Of a DNA stretch of 37,085 nt, positions 1-8,368 are shown one piece after another (within the stretch, counting starts at the first letter, position 1; each line of letters starts with the position of its first letter). The stretch covers positions 1 to 37,085 of the forward strand of contig JAKFXY010000045.1 of the NCBI GenBank assembly GCA_021731165.1, written 5' to 3'. The translations under genes and the position numbers were made by a program. The notes under the pieces were generated by a model that saw nothing but the letters and a program-made list of their open reading frames with translations, made no database searches and was not told the origin of the DNA. The DNA comes from Acidobacteriota bacterium (GTDB lineage: Bacteria; Acidobacteriota; Vicinamibacteria; Vicinamibacterales; UBA2999).

Positions 1-49
1 CGCTAGCGTCCTCTCCCCCGCCGTGGTACAGTGAGGGTTCCTCTCATGT

Positions 50-126
<77 letters not shown>

Positions 127-134
127 ACATAACC

Positions 135-171
135 GACAGCCGCTGAAGCGCCCTTTGCGCCAGCGGCTGTC
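135..171. terminator. Strong hairpin between tRNA and recombinase remnant
   Basis: Perfect 11-base arms (GACAGCCGCTG at 135-145, CAGCGGCTGTC at 161-171) enclose a second small GCGC/GCGC stem. It could end tRNA transcription in one direction and recombinase transcription in the other. There is no T-tract, so intrinsic termination is not certain. The hairpin sits within the last codons of the recombinase frame, and the related sequence GACAGCGGCTG (1630-1640) lies just before the second att copy. Confidence 0.5.
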
Positions 172-1185
172 AGCATCTCCCCCAACTTTCCGACCACCCG
201 AAGTAGTCCGTCACCGGGCGGAATCTCGATACGGTCGATGAACCCTCGCAGGGTTGACCGGGCTGACTCTCGCAGTTCGATATCGTCGTGCGAGAGCGCC
301 GCCGCCAACTGCCGCACCTTGTCCTCGAAAATGACGGCCATGCCCGCGTGCAGCACCGGTGATGTCGGCTCGGTTGCTGCTGCTGCGATGACGGCCTGCA
401 ACTCCGCTCGGCGTAGTTCGTTCTGCCGGACTTCGGCCTTCCAGGACTCGACCTCTCCGAAGCCGGCGTTCAGGTAGCCGAGAATTTGCATCTGCCGGCG
501 GTCGATGCCTTCAAGCTCGCGCCGCGCGTTGACCAGCTTCGACTGACTCTCAGCCCGGATACGGTTCGCCTCAGCCACGAATTCGCGACTGAATTTCTCC
601 AGCCGGTCCGGCGTCAGGAACTTCTCCTGAAGGGCCGCGAGAGCCCGGCGCTCGACCTCGGGACGCTTGATGACGCGCGAGTTGTCGCAAGCCCCGGCAG
701 TGTGGTTGACGCACCGGAGTTCATCTCTCGACTCGGTCGTGAAGCCGCCATCGCAGATAGCGCAGCGGGTCAACTTCGAGAACAGGAACTTCGGCCGGCG
801 CGCCTTGTCGATACCGGCTCGCTGTGCCTGCTTCGTCTCGGCCTGACGGGCCTTGACTGCCGCCCAGAGGTCGTCATCGATGATGCGGAGGTGAGGCACG
901 TCCTTGATCGTCAGGGTCGATGCCGGGTTCATCACGGCTCTCCCGCGCTCGCCGGTCTTCGGGTTCAGCCGATACTCACGGCGACCGTGAACCAGGCGGC
1001 CGAGATACAGCTCGTTGTTGAGGATGCCGACGCCGGTCCGCTGGTTGCCGTGGATGGTGCTCGGTCGCCAGACCCGTCCGCGCGGTCCTCGCATGCCTTC
1101 GCTGTTCAAGCCTGCGCTGGTGAGCGCGAACGTTGGGCCGATTATCGATTCAGGCGATGCTGAAGCGACGAATCGAGCAGGAGAC

Positions 1186-1387
1186 TCACGAGAAGAAGCC
1201 GCGGAGCCCCTGGAGCACTTCTTGGAGCTTCTCGCCCCGCAGAACGCACATCTTCTTGAGGACCAGTGTCGAGTGAACCGTGAACAGCTTCGAGAGCTTC
1301 ACGAATTGAAGCGCTGAGATCGGTAAAGGGGAAGGAGACGAGGACGAGGACGATGTCGCCGCGCCTATAGCGTGTCGTAGACGGCAT
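1186..1387 (-). pseudogene. MazF/PemK-like toxin remnant with internal deletion
   Basis: From an ATG at 1387 the frame begins with the typical start of PemK/MazF endoribonucleases: YRRGDIVLV, then SFPFTDLSAS. It then loses homology. In a neighbouring frame the text continues as VKLSKLFTVHSTLVLKKM, ending GLRGFFS at 1186, which fits the family's C-terminal helix region. The change of frame falls near 1300-1310, and about 50 central residues expected from a roughly 110-residue toxin are missing. An internal deletion with frameshift is the simplest reading. The start overlaps the end of the upstream antitoxin-like gene by 23 bases, a normal antitoxin-toxin arrangement. Family assignment rests on the two end segments only. 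Confidence 0.7.
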
Positions 1388-1565
1388 CGGCCGGGTTGTC
1401 CCAGAAGTCGAAGCTCTTGTCCGCGGCCTTGAGCCACCCGAGCGTCTCAAGGAAATCGCGGAGCTCCTCGTCCGAGAACGCGGTGTAGATCGCGCCCAGC
1501 TTCGCACCCTCGACGTCGTCGAGGGGCTCGAACACACCGTCCCGGTAGGCGATCTTGATGCTCAT
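1365..1565 (-). CDS. Small antitoxin-like protein (DUF104/AF2212-like)
   Basis: A 66-residue acidic protein. The N-terminus (IKIAYRDGVFEPLDDVEGAKLG) follows the DUF104/AF2212-like antitoxin pattern of a short beta strand, then DGVFxPL, then a Val/Glu-Gly stretch. The C-terminal half (DEELRDFLETLGWL, KSFDFWDN) is helical and acidic, as expected of a toxin-binding tail. It overlaps the start of a MazF/PemK-like remnant by 23 bases, which supports the antitoxin role. The frame is intact although the partner is broken. ATG at 1565 is chosen because the family-like sequence begins there; the frame is open further upstream but with no family-like residues. A sharp TATAAT lies ten bases upstream with no ribosome binding site. 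Function is inferred. Confidence 0.65.
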   Translation of the reverse strand: MSIKIAYRDGVFEPLDDVEGAKLGAIYTAFSDEELRDFLETLGWLKAADKSFDFWDNPADAVYDTL

Positions 1566-1575
1566 GCCAGAACCT

Positions 1576-1581
1576 ATTATA
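1576..1581 (-). promoter_or_regulatory. -10 box (TATAAT) of the antitoxin gene
   Basis: On the minus strand a perfect TATAAT ends ten bases before the antitoxin ATG. No clear -35 box and no Shine-Dalgarno sequence are visible. Initiation six to seven bases after the -10 box would leave a leader of only a few bases. Confidence 0.45.
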
Positions 1582-1643
1582 GCCGTGCGGCACGGACTTC
1601 TTACGCGGCCACCCACCACTCCGCCAACTGACAGCGGCTGCGA

Positions 1644-1657
1644 CCCCCGCAACCAAC
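1644..1657 (+). repeat. Putative attR core, copy of the tRNA 3' end
   Basis: An exact second copy of CCCCCGCAACCAAC, identical to 115-128. It is preceded by GACAGCGGCTG (1630-1640), which resembles one arm of the hairpin beside the first copy. The interval between the two copies contains only the recombinase, toxin and antitoxin sequences. Confidence 0.68.
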
Positions 1658-1789
1658 TTCAATTCACGCTGTAGACGGTCATCTCGTACGCGCCTGTCGT
1701 GGTCAGCACTGCCGCCAGGTTCTCCAACACGAACAGCTCAATCCCAGCTTCGGTCGGATTGACCCCGAACGGGTTGATGATCCGGCGTC

Positions 1790-4099
1790 TCAGAACCTGA
1801 ACAGGCGATTGATCTTGACGACGAGCGAGCGGTTCTGCAGGTCGGGGAACCCGCGCGGCCGCGTGTCGCGCCCGTCGTTGTAGACGACGAACAGCTCGCT
1901 GCCGGCGTGATACTCCCAGCGAAGCCGGGCGTTGGTGGCCATGGTGTTGTTGCTGGAGTTGTACTGGACGAGCCCGCTCACGAACAGAAACGGTGTCAGC
2001 GTGAACGTGGCGCGCGAGCTCACCAGCTTCGTCGTGAACGACCCGAACGGCAGCGTCACGCGGTTGATCGAAACGCCCGGCTCGACGGCGAGCCGCGGGT
2101 TGATCTTCACGCGCGCGCCGCTGTAGCCGAACGCCGTCCGGTCGCCGTCGTAGAAGGGGCCGTACTCCGCGAACAGGGTGCCCGACGCCTTCCACTGCTG
2201 GCCCATCGTCACCTGGCCGCGCACCGTGCGAAGGTCGTAGCCACCCGCCGGGATTGTGACACCGCGCGCGATGAGAAACGGCGCCGGGAGCAGTTCGTAC
2301 CCATCGGCCACGGACAGCTCCAGCGAGTCGCTGTTCTGGAACTCGACGCGGAACTCGCCGCGTACCTCGCGCGTCTCGAGAATCCCCGCGCCATTCTCGA
2401 CATAGGTGAGCGAGCCTTCGTAACCGAACTTCCGGAAGATCCGGCTGTTGCGCGGACGCGGGCTGAAACGGGCGAGCCCGAAGCTGCGCCGCATGTCGTC
2501 GCGCCGCACGAACCCGACCTCCGGGATGAAGTTGTCGCCCACCGTGAGGTGCGATATCTCAAGGCCGTAGCGGTCGGCGTTGTAATTGAACTGCCCCCGG
2601 TAGCTCATGTTCTCATCCGCGACGCCGGCAGTATCGGTCCTGGCCCAGAAGGTGTTGATCGTCAGGTTGGAGAAGAATGCAAACGTGCCGTCGAGCCCGT
2701 AGGTCTCGGCGGCCCCCCTGCCGGCCACCGTCGTGGAGCGGCGCGTGACGAGCGCGCCTACGGCGCTCCGCCGCAGGATGTCGCGCCTCACCCGCACCAC
2801 CGCGAAGTTCGTCGATGGTACGCCGAGGCGATCCACCTCACTCGTCTGCATGTCGACGAGCCCGACGCTCACGCGGCCCATTCGACCGGTCAAACGTCCG
2901 CCCCCGTCGATCGGAATCAGCCCGCCGCGGTCGAGCCCGATACGCCGGCTGTAGAAGAGGACCGGCACGTCGCCGGCGTTTCCGCCGGCGACCCCACCGA
3001 AGTTGAAGAGCCCCTGGTTCTCGAGAAAGAAGTCGCGCTTCTCCGGAAAGAACAGGCTGAAGCGAGTCAGGTTGATCTGCTGCTCGTCCGCCTCGACCTG
3101 GGCGAAGTCCGTGTTGTAGGTGAAGTCGGCCGTGAGATTCTGCGTGACGCCGTACTTCACGTCGACGCCGAAGTCCTTGCCGACATCGTTCTCGATGCGC
3201 GGCGTCGCCGTCCGGTCGGTACTGAGGCTCGACGTGACGTAGGGCTTGATGTCGAGCGCCCGGGCTCCGGGCGGCGCTTCGATGCCGACGAGCGTCGCAA
3301 ACCGCGACGTGCGCATGCTGCCGCCGCCGTTGGCGCCGATTCCGTCCGGCAGGCGCGTCAGGTACGCGTTCTCGTTCTTCCAGCGGCTGATGCGCCTCAG
3401 TTGGACGCCCCAGATCTGGGCGCGGCCGGGTCTGTACCTCAGGGACTTGAACGGAATCGCCGCCTCGCCGGTCCAGCCGCGCTCGCTCCGCCGGACCTTG
3501 AATGTCCAGACCGGGTTCCAGTCGCCGTTGTACTGGCCCTCGTTCACATTCTGGCCGTCGGCCCACCCGCCGATCGGCGTGAACTGAAAGTTCACGCTGT
3601 TGCGACGGTCGTAGAAGGTGTCGAAGGCGAACCCGAAGTTCTCGTTCTGCCAGGTGCTGCTGCTGTCCCGGCGCATCTCGTCAATCACCATCCGCTCCGG
3701 CTGGCTCTCCGTCGCCCGCACCGACACGTAGACGTTGTCCTCGTCAAACGCAATCCAGGCTTCCGTCCTCTCGCTCGCTTCAGCGCCGGGACGCGGCTCG
3801 GCCTGGATGAAATCAGTGATGGGCGTGACGTTCGTGTAGAGCGCTTCGTCGAGCTGCCCGTCAACCTCTAGCGGCGCGTCGAGGCGGATCGCTCGAACCG
3901 TCGCGCGTCCCTGTGCGTCGCGAGCCATCGTGGCCGGAAGCGCGGGCGGCGCCGGGCCGTCGTAGGCGAACGGAAGTCGCAGGTCGGCGACAACCGGCGC
4001 CGTGGGGGCGCCAGATGCCGCGGCGCCCACCTGCCCCGCCCGGGAGGTCACGGGCAACAGCGTAATGAGCACGGACAGCACGGTTTGAAGGTGCTTCAT
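1790..4099 (-). CDS. DUF5916 outer-membrane protein with N-terminal CBM9-like domain
   Basis: 769 residues. A signal peptide (MKHLQTVLSVLITLLP) is followed by a Pro/Ala-rich stretch and then a CBM9-like beta domain, roughly 60-240, with LDAPLEVDGQLDEALY, EAWIAFDEDNVYVSVRA and FGFAFDTFYDRRN. The C-terminal half matches DUF5916, with FSLFFPEKRDFFLENQGLF as the clearest signature. It then alternates aromatic and charged residues like a beta barrel and ends in Phe (NRLFRF), the outer-membrane assembly signal. The family is common in Acidobacteriota and Bacteroidota; its biochemical role is not established. ATG 4099 is chosen because a signal peptide follows at once; a GTG at 4135 would add 12 residues. 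A hairpin separates it from the upstream dehydrogenase, so it is probably its own unit. Confidence 0.88.
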   Translation of the reverse strand: MKHLQTVLSVLITLLPVTSRAGQVGAAASGAPTAPVVADLRLPFAYDGPAPPALPATMARDAQGRATVRAIRLDAPLEVDGQLDEALYTNVTPITDFIQAEPRPGAEASERTEAWIAFDEDNVYVSVRATESQPERMVIDEMRRDSSSTWQNENFGFAFDTFYDRRNSVNFQFTPIGGWADGQNVNEGQYNGDWNPVWTFKVRRSERGWTGEAAIPFKSLRYRPGRAQIWGVQLRRISRWKNENAYLTRLPDGIGANGGGSMRTSRFATLVGIEAPPGARALDIKPYVTSSLSTDRTATPRIENDVGKDFGVDVKYGVTQNLTADFTYNTDFAQVEADEQQINLTRFSLFFPEKRDFFLENQGLFNFGGVAGGNAGDVPVLFYSRRIGLDRGGLIPIDGGGRLTGRMGRVSVGLVDMQTSEVDRLGVPSTNFAVVRVRRDILRRSAVGALVTRRSTTVAGRGAAETYGLDGTFAFFSNLTINTFWARTDTAGVADENMSYRGQFNYNADRYGLEISHLTVGDNFIPEVGFVRRDDMRRSFGLARFSPRPRNSRIFRKFGYEGSLTYVENGAGILETREVRGEFRVEFQNSDSLELSVADGYELLPAPFLIARGVTIPAGGYDLRTVRGQVTMGQQWKASGTLFAEYGPFYDGDRTAFGYSGARVKINPRLAVEPGVSINRVTLPFGSFTTKLVSSRATFTLTPFLFVSGLVQYNSSNNTMATNARLRWEYHAGSELFVVYNDGRDTRPRGFPDLQNRSLVVKINRLFRF

Positions 4100-4105
4100 T
4101 CGACG

Positions 4106-4118
4106 CCCGGTAACCGGG
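4106..4118. promoter_or_regulatory. 13-base palindrome just before the DUF5916 start
   Basis: CCCGGT-A-ACCGGG, perfect six-base arms, lies seven bases upstream of the preferred ATG (4099) and would overlap the ribosome binding region. No clear Shine-Dalgarno is visible here. It could be an operator or a translation-blocking hairpin, or chance in GC-rich DNA. Confidence 0.25.
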
Positions 4119-4150
4119 CAAAGTCCCTGTCTCACGAGCCAGAGGGGAAA

Positions 4151-4184
4151 CTGTGACCGCGCCTGTTCCAGGGCGCGGTCACAG
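4151..4184 (-). terminator. Perfect 13-base-pair hairpin after the alcohol dehydrogenase gene
   Basis: Arms CTGTGACCGCGCC (4151-4163) and GGCGCGGTCACAG (4172-4184) pair without mismatch around an eight-base loop. The hairpin lies 12 bases past the stop codon of the minus-strand dehydrogenase. On that strand it is followed by TTTCCCC, a weak T-run. Confidence 0.75.
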
Positions 4185-4196
4185 CGATAGCCAATC

Positions 4197-5597
4197 CTAG
4201 GCGTTGGGGGTCACGACCGTGGCGACCACCGTCCGGTTCATCGCCACACGGTATGCCTCGGTCGTCTGCGCCAGCGGGAACGTTCTTGCCGCCAACGACT
4301 TCATGTCCAACTTTCCCGCTTCCATCAACCTGACGTAACGGGGAACATCACGCCTGGCATTGGTGCCACCGCAGGTACCGCCCCAGAAGTGCTTTGCGCC
4401 GTCGGCCCAGTTCGTCGCGGAGATCTGCACGACGGAACCCGCCGGATAGCCAATGCTGCAGGAGACACTCGTCCCCGTGGACGAACACAGTTGCCAAATC
4501 TGTGACAGCACCGTCAGGCCCGTCGGGTCTGGCCCACTCACCTCCGACGGCTTCACGCCGCCGTAGTCGCCCCCGACGGCTTCAATGACGTGATCCGGAC
4601 CGACTCTGCCGCCGCCCGCAAAACTCCGATCCGTCTTCCCCTTGCACATCTCCCGAAGGTGGTCGACCAGGGCGTCCTTGAACATGTCGCCGGAAATGCC
4701 GGCACCCCCTGGGATAGGCGAACGTGCCGTGTACTGATTCGGATCGACGCCGTCGGTCGCGCCGAGCTTCAGGGCCAGGTCGCGCCTGTAGCGAATCGGC
4801 TCGACCGCGATGATGCGCGCGGCCCCTTTGATTCTCGCGCCCTGTATCGCCGACAGGCCAACCGGGCCGCAGCCGAAGACCACTACGTCCGACCCTATCT
4901 CGACAGGACACTTCGTCGTGGCCAACCCGAGACCGGCGTTGCCCACGCACGTGAGCATGGAGAGTTCAACCGACGATACGTCGGTGAAGACCGGCACGCA
5001 CTTCTCCTGGTTGACAATCATGACTTCCGTCATGCCGCTGGTGCCGGAAAAAACCGGCCTGCCGTCCGCCGTGTCGCCTGCAGGAATCTGCTGGCTGCCG
5101 CCGCCCTGGTTCACGCATTGGTCCGAGCGCGACTTCACGCAGTTGTAGCACCACCCGCACGCGGCGTGAAAGTTCACGACCACGCGGTCACCCACTTGGA
5201 CAGCAAACACCTCTGGACCGATGGCTTCGACGATGCCAACGCCGCCGTGACCGACGACGCCGATGTTTTGTGGCGCGTTCGCGCTCGGCATCAGGACCTG
5301 ACCCACGCTCGAATAGCAGGTCTGCGCGGCCTCGGTGCGAATCGCCACCATTCGGCCGGTCAGCGCCCGAAGCGTGACCGGTTGCATGCTCGGAATCTCC
5401 CTGTCGAACTTGATGAACGAGCGGATTCTCCGGCCAGCCTGCGTATTCGTGCGAATCGCCGGCGCTCCCTGCTGGGCGGCTGGTGCGCTGCCGCCAAGGA
5501 CGACGGAGGCGCTCGTGGCGAGGGCCGCCGTTCCAGCAGCTTTCAAAACATCACGGCGGGAACGCGAGTCGAGTCTGGACCGAACCTTTCTTGACAT
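4197..5597 (-). CDS. Tat-exported zinc-dependent alcohol dehydrogenase family protein
   Basis: 466 residues of the medium-chain, zinc-dependent alcohol dehydrogenase fold behind a twin-arginine signal (SRRDVLK at 13-19, then an Ala-rich stretch to about 45). Visible sites are a candidate catalytic-zinc Cys94, the GHG motif at 116-118 where the family normally has GHE, four structural-zinc cysteines (147, 150, 153, 161), Cys217 as a further zinc-ligand candidate, and the nucleotide-binding GCGPVG at 242-247. The odd point is export: such enzymes use NAD(P) and normally work in the cytoplasm. It may be folded with cofactor before Tat transport, or the fold may be used differently. ATG 5597 has an AGGAG sequence upstream. 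It lies downstream of the MBL-fold gene on the same strand, separated by about 160 bases without obvious features. Confidence 0.9.
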   Translation of the reverse strand: MSRKVRSRLDSRSRRDVLKAAGTAALATSASVVLGGSAPAAQQGAPAIRTNTQAGRRIRSFIKFDREIPSMQPVTLRALTGRMVAIRTEAAQTCYSSVGQVLMPSANAPQNIGVVGHGGVGIVEAIGPEVFAVQVGDRVVVNFHAACGWCYNCVKSRSDQCVNQGGGSQQIPAGDTADGRPVFSGTSGMTEVMIVNQEKCVPVFTDVSSVELSMLTCVGNAGLGLATTKCPVEIGSDVVVFGCGPVGLSAIQGARIKGAARIIAVEPIRYRRDLALKLGATDGVDPNQYTARSPIPGGAGISGDMFKDALVDHLREMCKGKTDRSFAGGGRVGPDHVIEAVGGDYGGVKPSEVSGPDPTGLTVLSQIWQLCSSTGTSVSCSIGYPAGSVVQISATNWADGAKHFWGGTCGGTNARRDVPRYVRLMEAGKLDMKSLAARTFPLAQTTEAYRVAMNRTVVATVVTPNA

Positions 5598-5756
5598 CTT
5601 CTTGATCTCCTCTCACACGGAAAAAGCATCTAACATTGCGAAGCGAACGACGGTGAGTACCGTCGGAGCGTCAGTCTAGCGGCTCGCCCGCCCGCCGACA
5701 AGCGGAGCCCCCAGGCACGAGCCTCAGGCTACATCGATATGCGGCCGTGATCGTCA

Positions 5757-7397
5757 TCACCTCAACTGCGGGGGGCATCCAGGAAAGTAATTGCCCTTCG
5801 CGAGATGCTGGGCGCAGAACTCCTTCACCCGCTGGATTCCGGGATTCACCATCCTGATGACCTGTTCGGTGGTCATGACATCCATGTGGACGGGCACGTT
5901 CTTCTCGACCGCGATTTCCCTGTGGGCGATGTTCTCGAGCCAGCTGTTCCCCCACCACTGCAGATCCTCCGCGGCCGTCGCGACGTCGCCTTCGATCATG
6001 ATCTTGTGCTCGGGGATGTGGGCGAACACGGCGTCGGCCATGTGGTTGTTGGCGATCACGTGGTAGATGTCCATGGTCATCGCGCTGTCCTTCAGCTGCA
6101 GATGATCGTCCACGGGGATGAAGGTGAAGGGCCTCCGATTCCGTTCGAGATCGTCAGGAAAGTTCGGCGCCCGGCGCGCCATCATCTCGGCGAAGATCAC
6201 GCCGTTGTCTCGCCGCGAGATGATCGTCAGCCCTTCGGCCACCGCCTGCCTCAAGCCGGCCGTGTGATCGAAGTGGTGATGTGACTGGATCAGCTGCGTC
6301 ACGGGCTTCCCGGGCACGAGATTTCGCGCCATCGCCACGACGGTGCGCACGCGGTCGGGCCCTCCGCCCGCCTCGAAGAGCGTGAGGTGATCCGCGAACT
6401 CGATCGCCATCGTTCCGCCAGTGAATCGCCAGACGCCACGCGCGATCGGCGTGACCTGGATGTTGCCTCCCGGACCGCCGGGTCCACCGGGTCCACCAGC
6501 GCGGCCGCCAGCCGCCCCACCCGCCTGCGAAACGGCCGGAGCAGTTACGGAAGCCGGCGCCGCGAGGTTGTCGATCTGCGCGTTCACTTGGTAGCCATCA
6601 ACGTACAGCTTCAGGAAATCAATGTCGCGCCAGTCGAGCTTTGTCGTGTAGCCGAGCGGCATGTAGATCCCATCCCACGGCACGTAGCCGTAGAAGTGGG
6701 TCGTATAGGCAACTTCGCCAAGATTCACGTTCGGGCCGGACCAGCGGATCCATGCCGGATAATTCCGCGGAGCGCGGATCGCCATCGTCAGCGTGTCGCC
6801 TTCCTTCAGCGTCACGTCAACGAGCGTGAGGCCGTTCTCCTGGCGCCGATTGCCGACCGTGGCGGCCGGGTCAAGAGCCGCGCGAACGGCGACAACGGGA
6901 TGGGTGTGCATCCACATGCGACGGTCGCGTGCATCACCACCTCTGATCGCCTGGTTCTGCTGGTTGATGTTGTAGGCAATGGTTCCGTCGAGCACCTGCC
7001 GCTGTAAAGCGAAGTCGTGGCCGCCGTAGTTCGCGAATGGGAACAGGTCGTTGCGGCGTTCCTGGTGGTACATCCGCCCGTTCTGGAGGTCGTACACGCG
7101 CCGGTAGTCGTTGGCCGCGATCAACTTCTGAGGCGCCCCCGGCATGCCGGTGATGTTGCCGCCGCCATTCTGATAGGCATACTGGGCGTAGCCGACCAGC
7201 GAGATGTTCCGCAGCGCGCGAATCTTGTCGGCCCCGCCAAGCGCGGTGGCCGCGGCGCTAATCGCCTGTTGCGCCGTGGTGCCAGGCACCCGCGGATCGG
7301 CCGTTGCTGGCGCGCTCTGCGCGCCGCCCATTGTCGCCATGCCCAACCATGCGGTAGCGAGCGCCGCGAGTGTCATGAGTCCGAATCGTGTTCGCAT
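5757..7397 (-). CDS. Exported metallo-beta-lactamase-fold hydrolase with N-terminal extension
   Basis: 546 residues. A signal peptide (to about 27) precedes a domain of about 260 residues that I do not recognise. A Gly/Pro-rich linker at 293-311 (GGPGGPGGPGG) leads to a C-terminal metallo-beta-lactamase fold. The metal motif is intact: HHHFDH at 373-378 gives H373, H375, D377 and H378, with H452 (NNHMAD) and D471 (IEGD) as later ligands. The substrate cannot be read from sequence. ATG 7397 is preferred because GGAG lies six bases upstream; a GTG at 7409 would add four residues. It is divergent from the dienelactone-hydrolase-like gene. Its neighbours suggest a periplasmic degradative pathway. 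Confidence 0.87.
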   Translation of the reverse strand: MRTRFGLMTLAALATAWLGMATMGGAQSAPATADPRVPGTTAQQAISAAATALGGADKIRALRNISLVGYAQYAYQNGGGNITGMPGAPQKLIAANDYRRVYDLQNGRMYHQERRNDLFPFANYGGHDFALQRQVLDGTIAYNINQQNQAIRGGDARDRRMWMHTHPVVAVRAALDPAATVGNRRQENGLTLVDVTLKEGDTLTMAIRAPRNYPAWIRWSGPNVNLGEVAYTTHFYGYVPWDGIYMPLGYTTKLDWRDIDFLKLYVDGYQVNAQIDNLAAPASVTAPAVSQAGGAAGGRAGGPGGPGGPGGNIQVTPIARGVWRFTGGTMAIEFADHLTLFEAGGGPDRVRTVVAMARNLVPGKPVTQLIQSHHHFDHTAGLRQAVAEGLTIISRRDNGVIFAEMMARRAPNFPDDLERNRRPFTFIPVDDHLQLKDSAMTMDIYHVIANNHMADAVFAHIPEHKIMIEGDVATAAEDLQWWGNSWLENIAHREIAVEKNVPVHMDVMTTEQVIRMVNPGIQRVKEFCAQHLAKGNYFPGCPPQLR

Positions 7398-7542
7398 GAA
7401 ATTCTCCACCTCCCGCCTTCAACGTGCCACCGCGCACGCATCCCGACGACCACCGACGGTCCCTGCCCCTTCCCCGGGCCTTTGTATCACCGAATCCGGT
7501 TGCCCAGCCATCGGGTGAAGCACCCGTCCTGAATTTCTCCGC

Positions 7543-7571
7543 TTGACGGCAAACGGACACGGCTGCATGCT
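7543..7571 (+). promoter_or_regulatory. Candidate sigma-70-type promoter for the hydrolase / c-heme gene pair
   Basis: TTGACG at 7543-7548 is a good -35 box. Seventeen bases later CATGCT (7566-7571) could serve as a weak -10 box, 17 bases before the ATG at 7589. Spacing is ideal, but the -10 matches consensus at only three of six positions. Confidence 0.35.
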
Positions 7572-7588
7572 GTGCCAGGATTTTGGCT

Positions 7589-8353
7589 ATGTACAGACCT
7601 CGGCTCCCAGCAGCAGTCCTCGCGCTCTCGCTGATGGGAGGTCAGCCGTTGCATGCGGGGCTGCCGGCTGGCGATCGCGCGGATGCGCCGGGCGCAACCG
7701 CGCGACAGACGGCCACCGTTGGAGCGACGATGACGCGCCGCAACGATGTGCCGGCATCGGAGGCACGCGCAAAAGCCGCGCTCGACGCATCACCGCGACA
7801 CAGCGAATGGATGAATGTCCTTTCTGGAGGAACATCGATTCGCACGTTTATCGTCCATCCGGTGCGGAGGGGTCGCGGTCCAGTGGCGATCGTGATCTCG
7901 GACAACCGGGGGATGAATGACTGGATCCGCTCGGTAGGGGATCAACTGGCCGCCGAGGGGTTCACGGCGATGGTGCCTGACCTCTGGTCCGGCCTGGGAC
8001 CGGCCGGCGGGGACTCGGAGTCGTTTGCCAGTGCTGACGAAAGAACCCGCGCGATCGGCCGGCTCTCGCGGGAGGAGACCGTGCGCCGGCTGCAGGCGGT
8101 CTGGGAGTACGCCATCAGGCTTCCGGCGATCAACGAGAGAATTGCCGTCGTTGGATTCGGCTGGGGTGCGGATCGCGCACTCGAGTACGCGGAGGAACAG
8201 CCGATGGTTGCCGCGGCGGTCACCTTCGACGGCATGTCGCCATCACGGACAGTGCTGGCCAAGACCAGTACTCCCGTGCTGGCACTGTTCGGAGACCTGG
8301 ATGCACAGGCGTGGCCGAAGGCGATGGCCTTCCTGCGTCAGCACACCAACTGA
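7589..8353 (+). CDS. Dienelactone-hydrolase-like exported protein lacking the nucleophile
   Basis: 254 residues with an N-terminal signal-like segment (AAVLALSLMGG) and an alpha/beta hydrolase core of the dienelactone hydrolase family: VAIVISDNRGMNDWIRSVGDQLAAEGFTAMVPDLW at about 99-133, and LALFGDLDA at 231-239, which carries the usual acid. The nucleophile elbow reads GFGWGA (189-194), where active enzymes have GFCxGG, so Cys is replaced by Gly191. The protein also stops at QHTN soon after the acid, leaving little room for the usual catalytic His region. It is probably not a classical hydrolase. ATG 7589 is preferred over TTG 7583 because AGGA lies eight bases upstream. It is followed 15 bases later by the c-heme protein, so the two are probably co-transcribed. 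Confidence 0.78.
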   Translation: MYRPRLPAAVLALSLMGGQPLHAGLPAGDRADAPGATARQTATVGATMTRRNDVPASEARAKAALDASPRHSEWMNVLSGGTSIRTFIVHPVRRGRGPVAIVISDNRGMNDWIRSVGDQLAAEGFTAMVPDLWSGLGPAGGDSESFASADERTRAIGRLSREETVRRLQAVWEYAIRLPAINERIAVVGFGWGADRALEYAEEQPMVAAAVTFDGMSPSRTVLAKTSTPVLALFGDLDAQAWPKAMAFLRQHTN

Positions 8354-8368
8354 GCGAGAGGACCGCGT

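Noticed and set aside
486-1163. An open frame on the plus strand over the recombinase remnant
   Set aside because: It is the complement of recognised recombinase sequence and shows no domain of its own.
1907-3871. A very long open frame on the plus strand opposite the DUF5916 gene
   Set aside because: Its product is a low-complexity Arg/Ala/Val-rich sequence without motifs, as expected from the antisense of a GC-rich gene. The minus-strand gene has signal peptide, domains and barrel end.
6473-6529. Short Gly/Pro tandem repeat in the MBL-fold gene
   Set aside because: It encodes an interdomain linker in frame; the repeats are coding, not a mobile or regulatory repeat.
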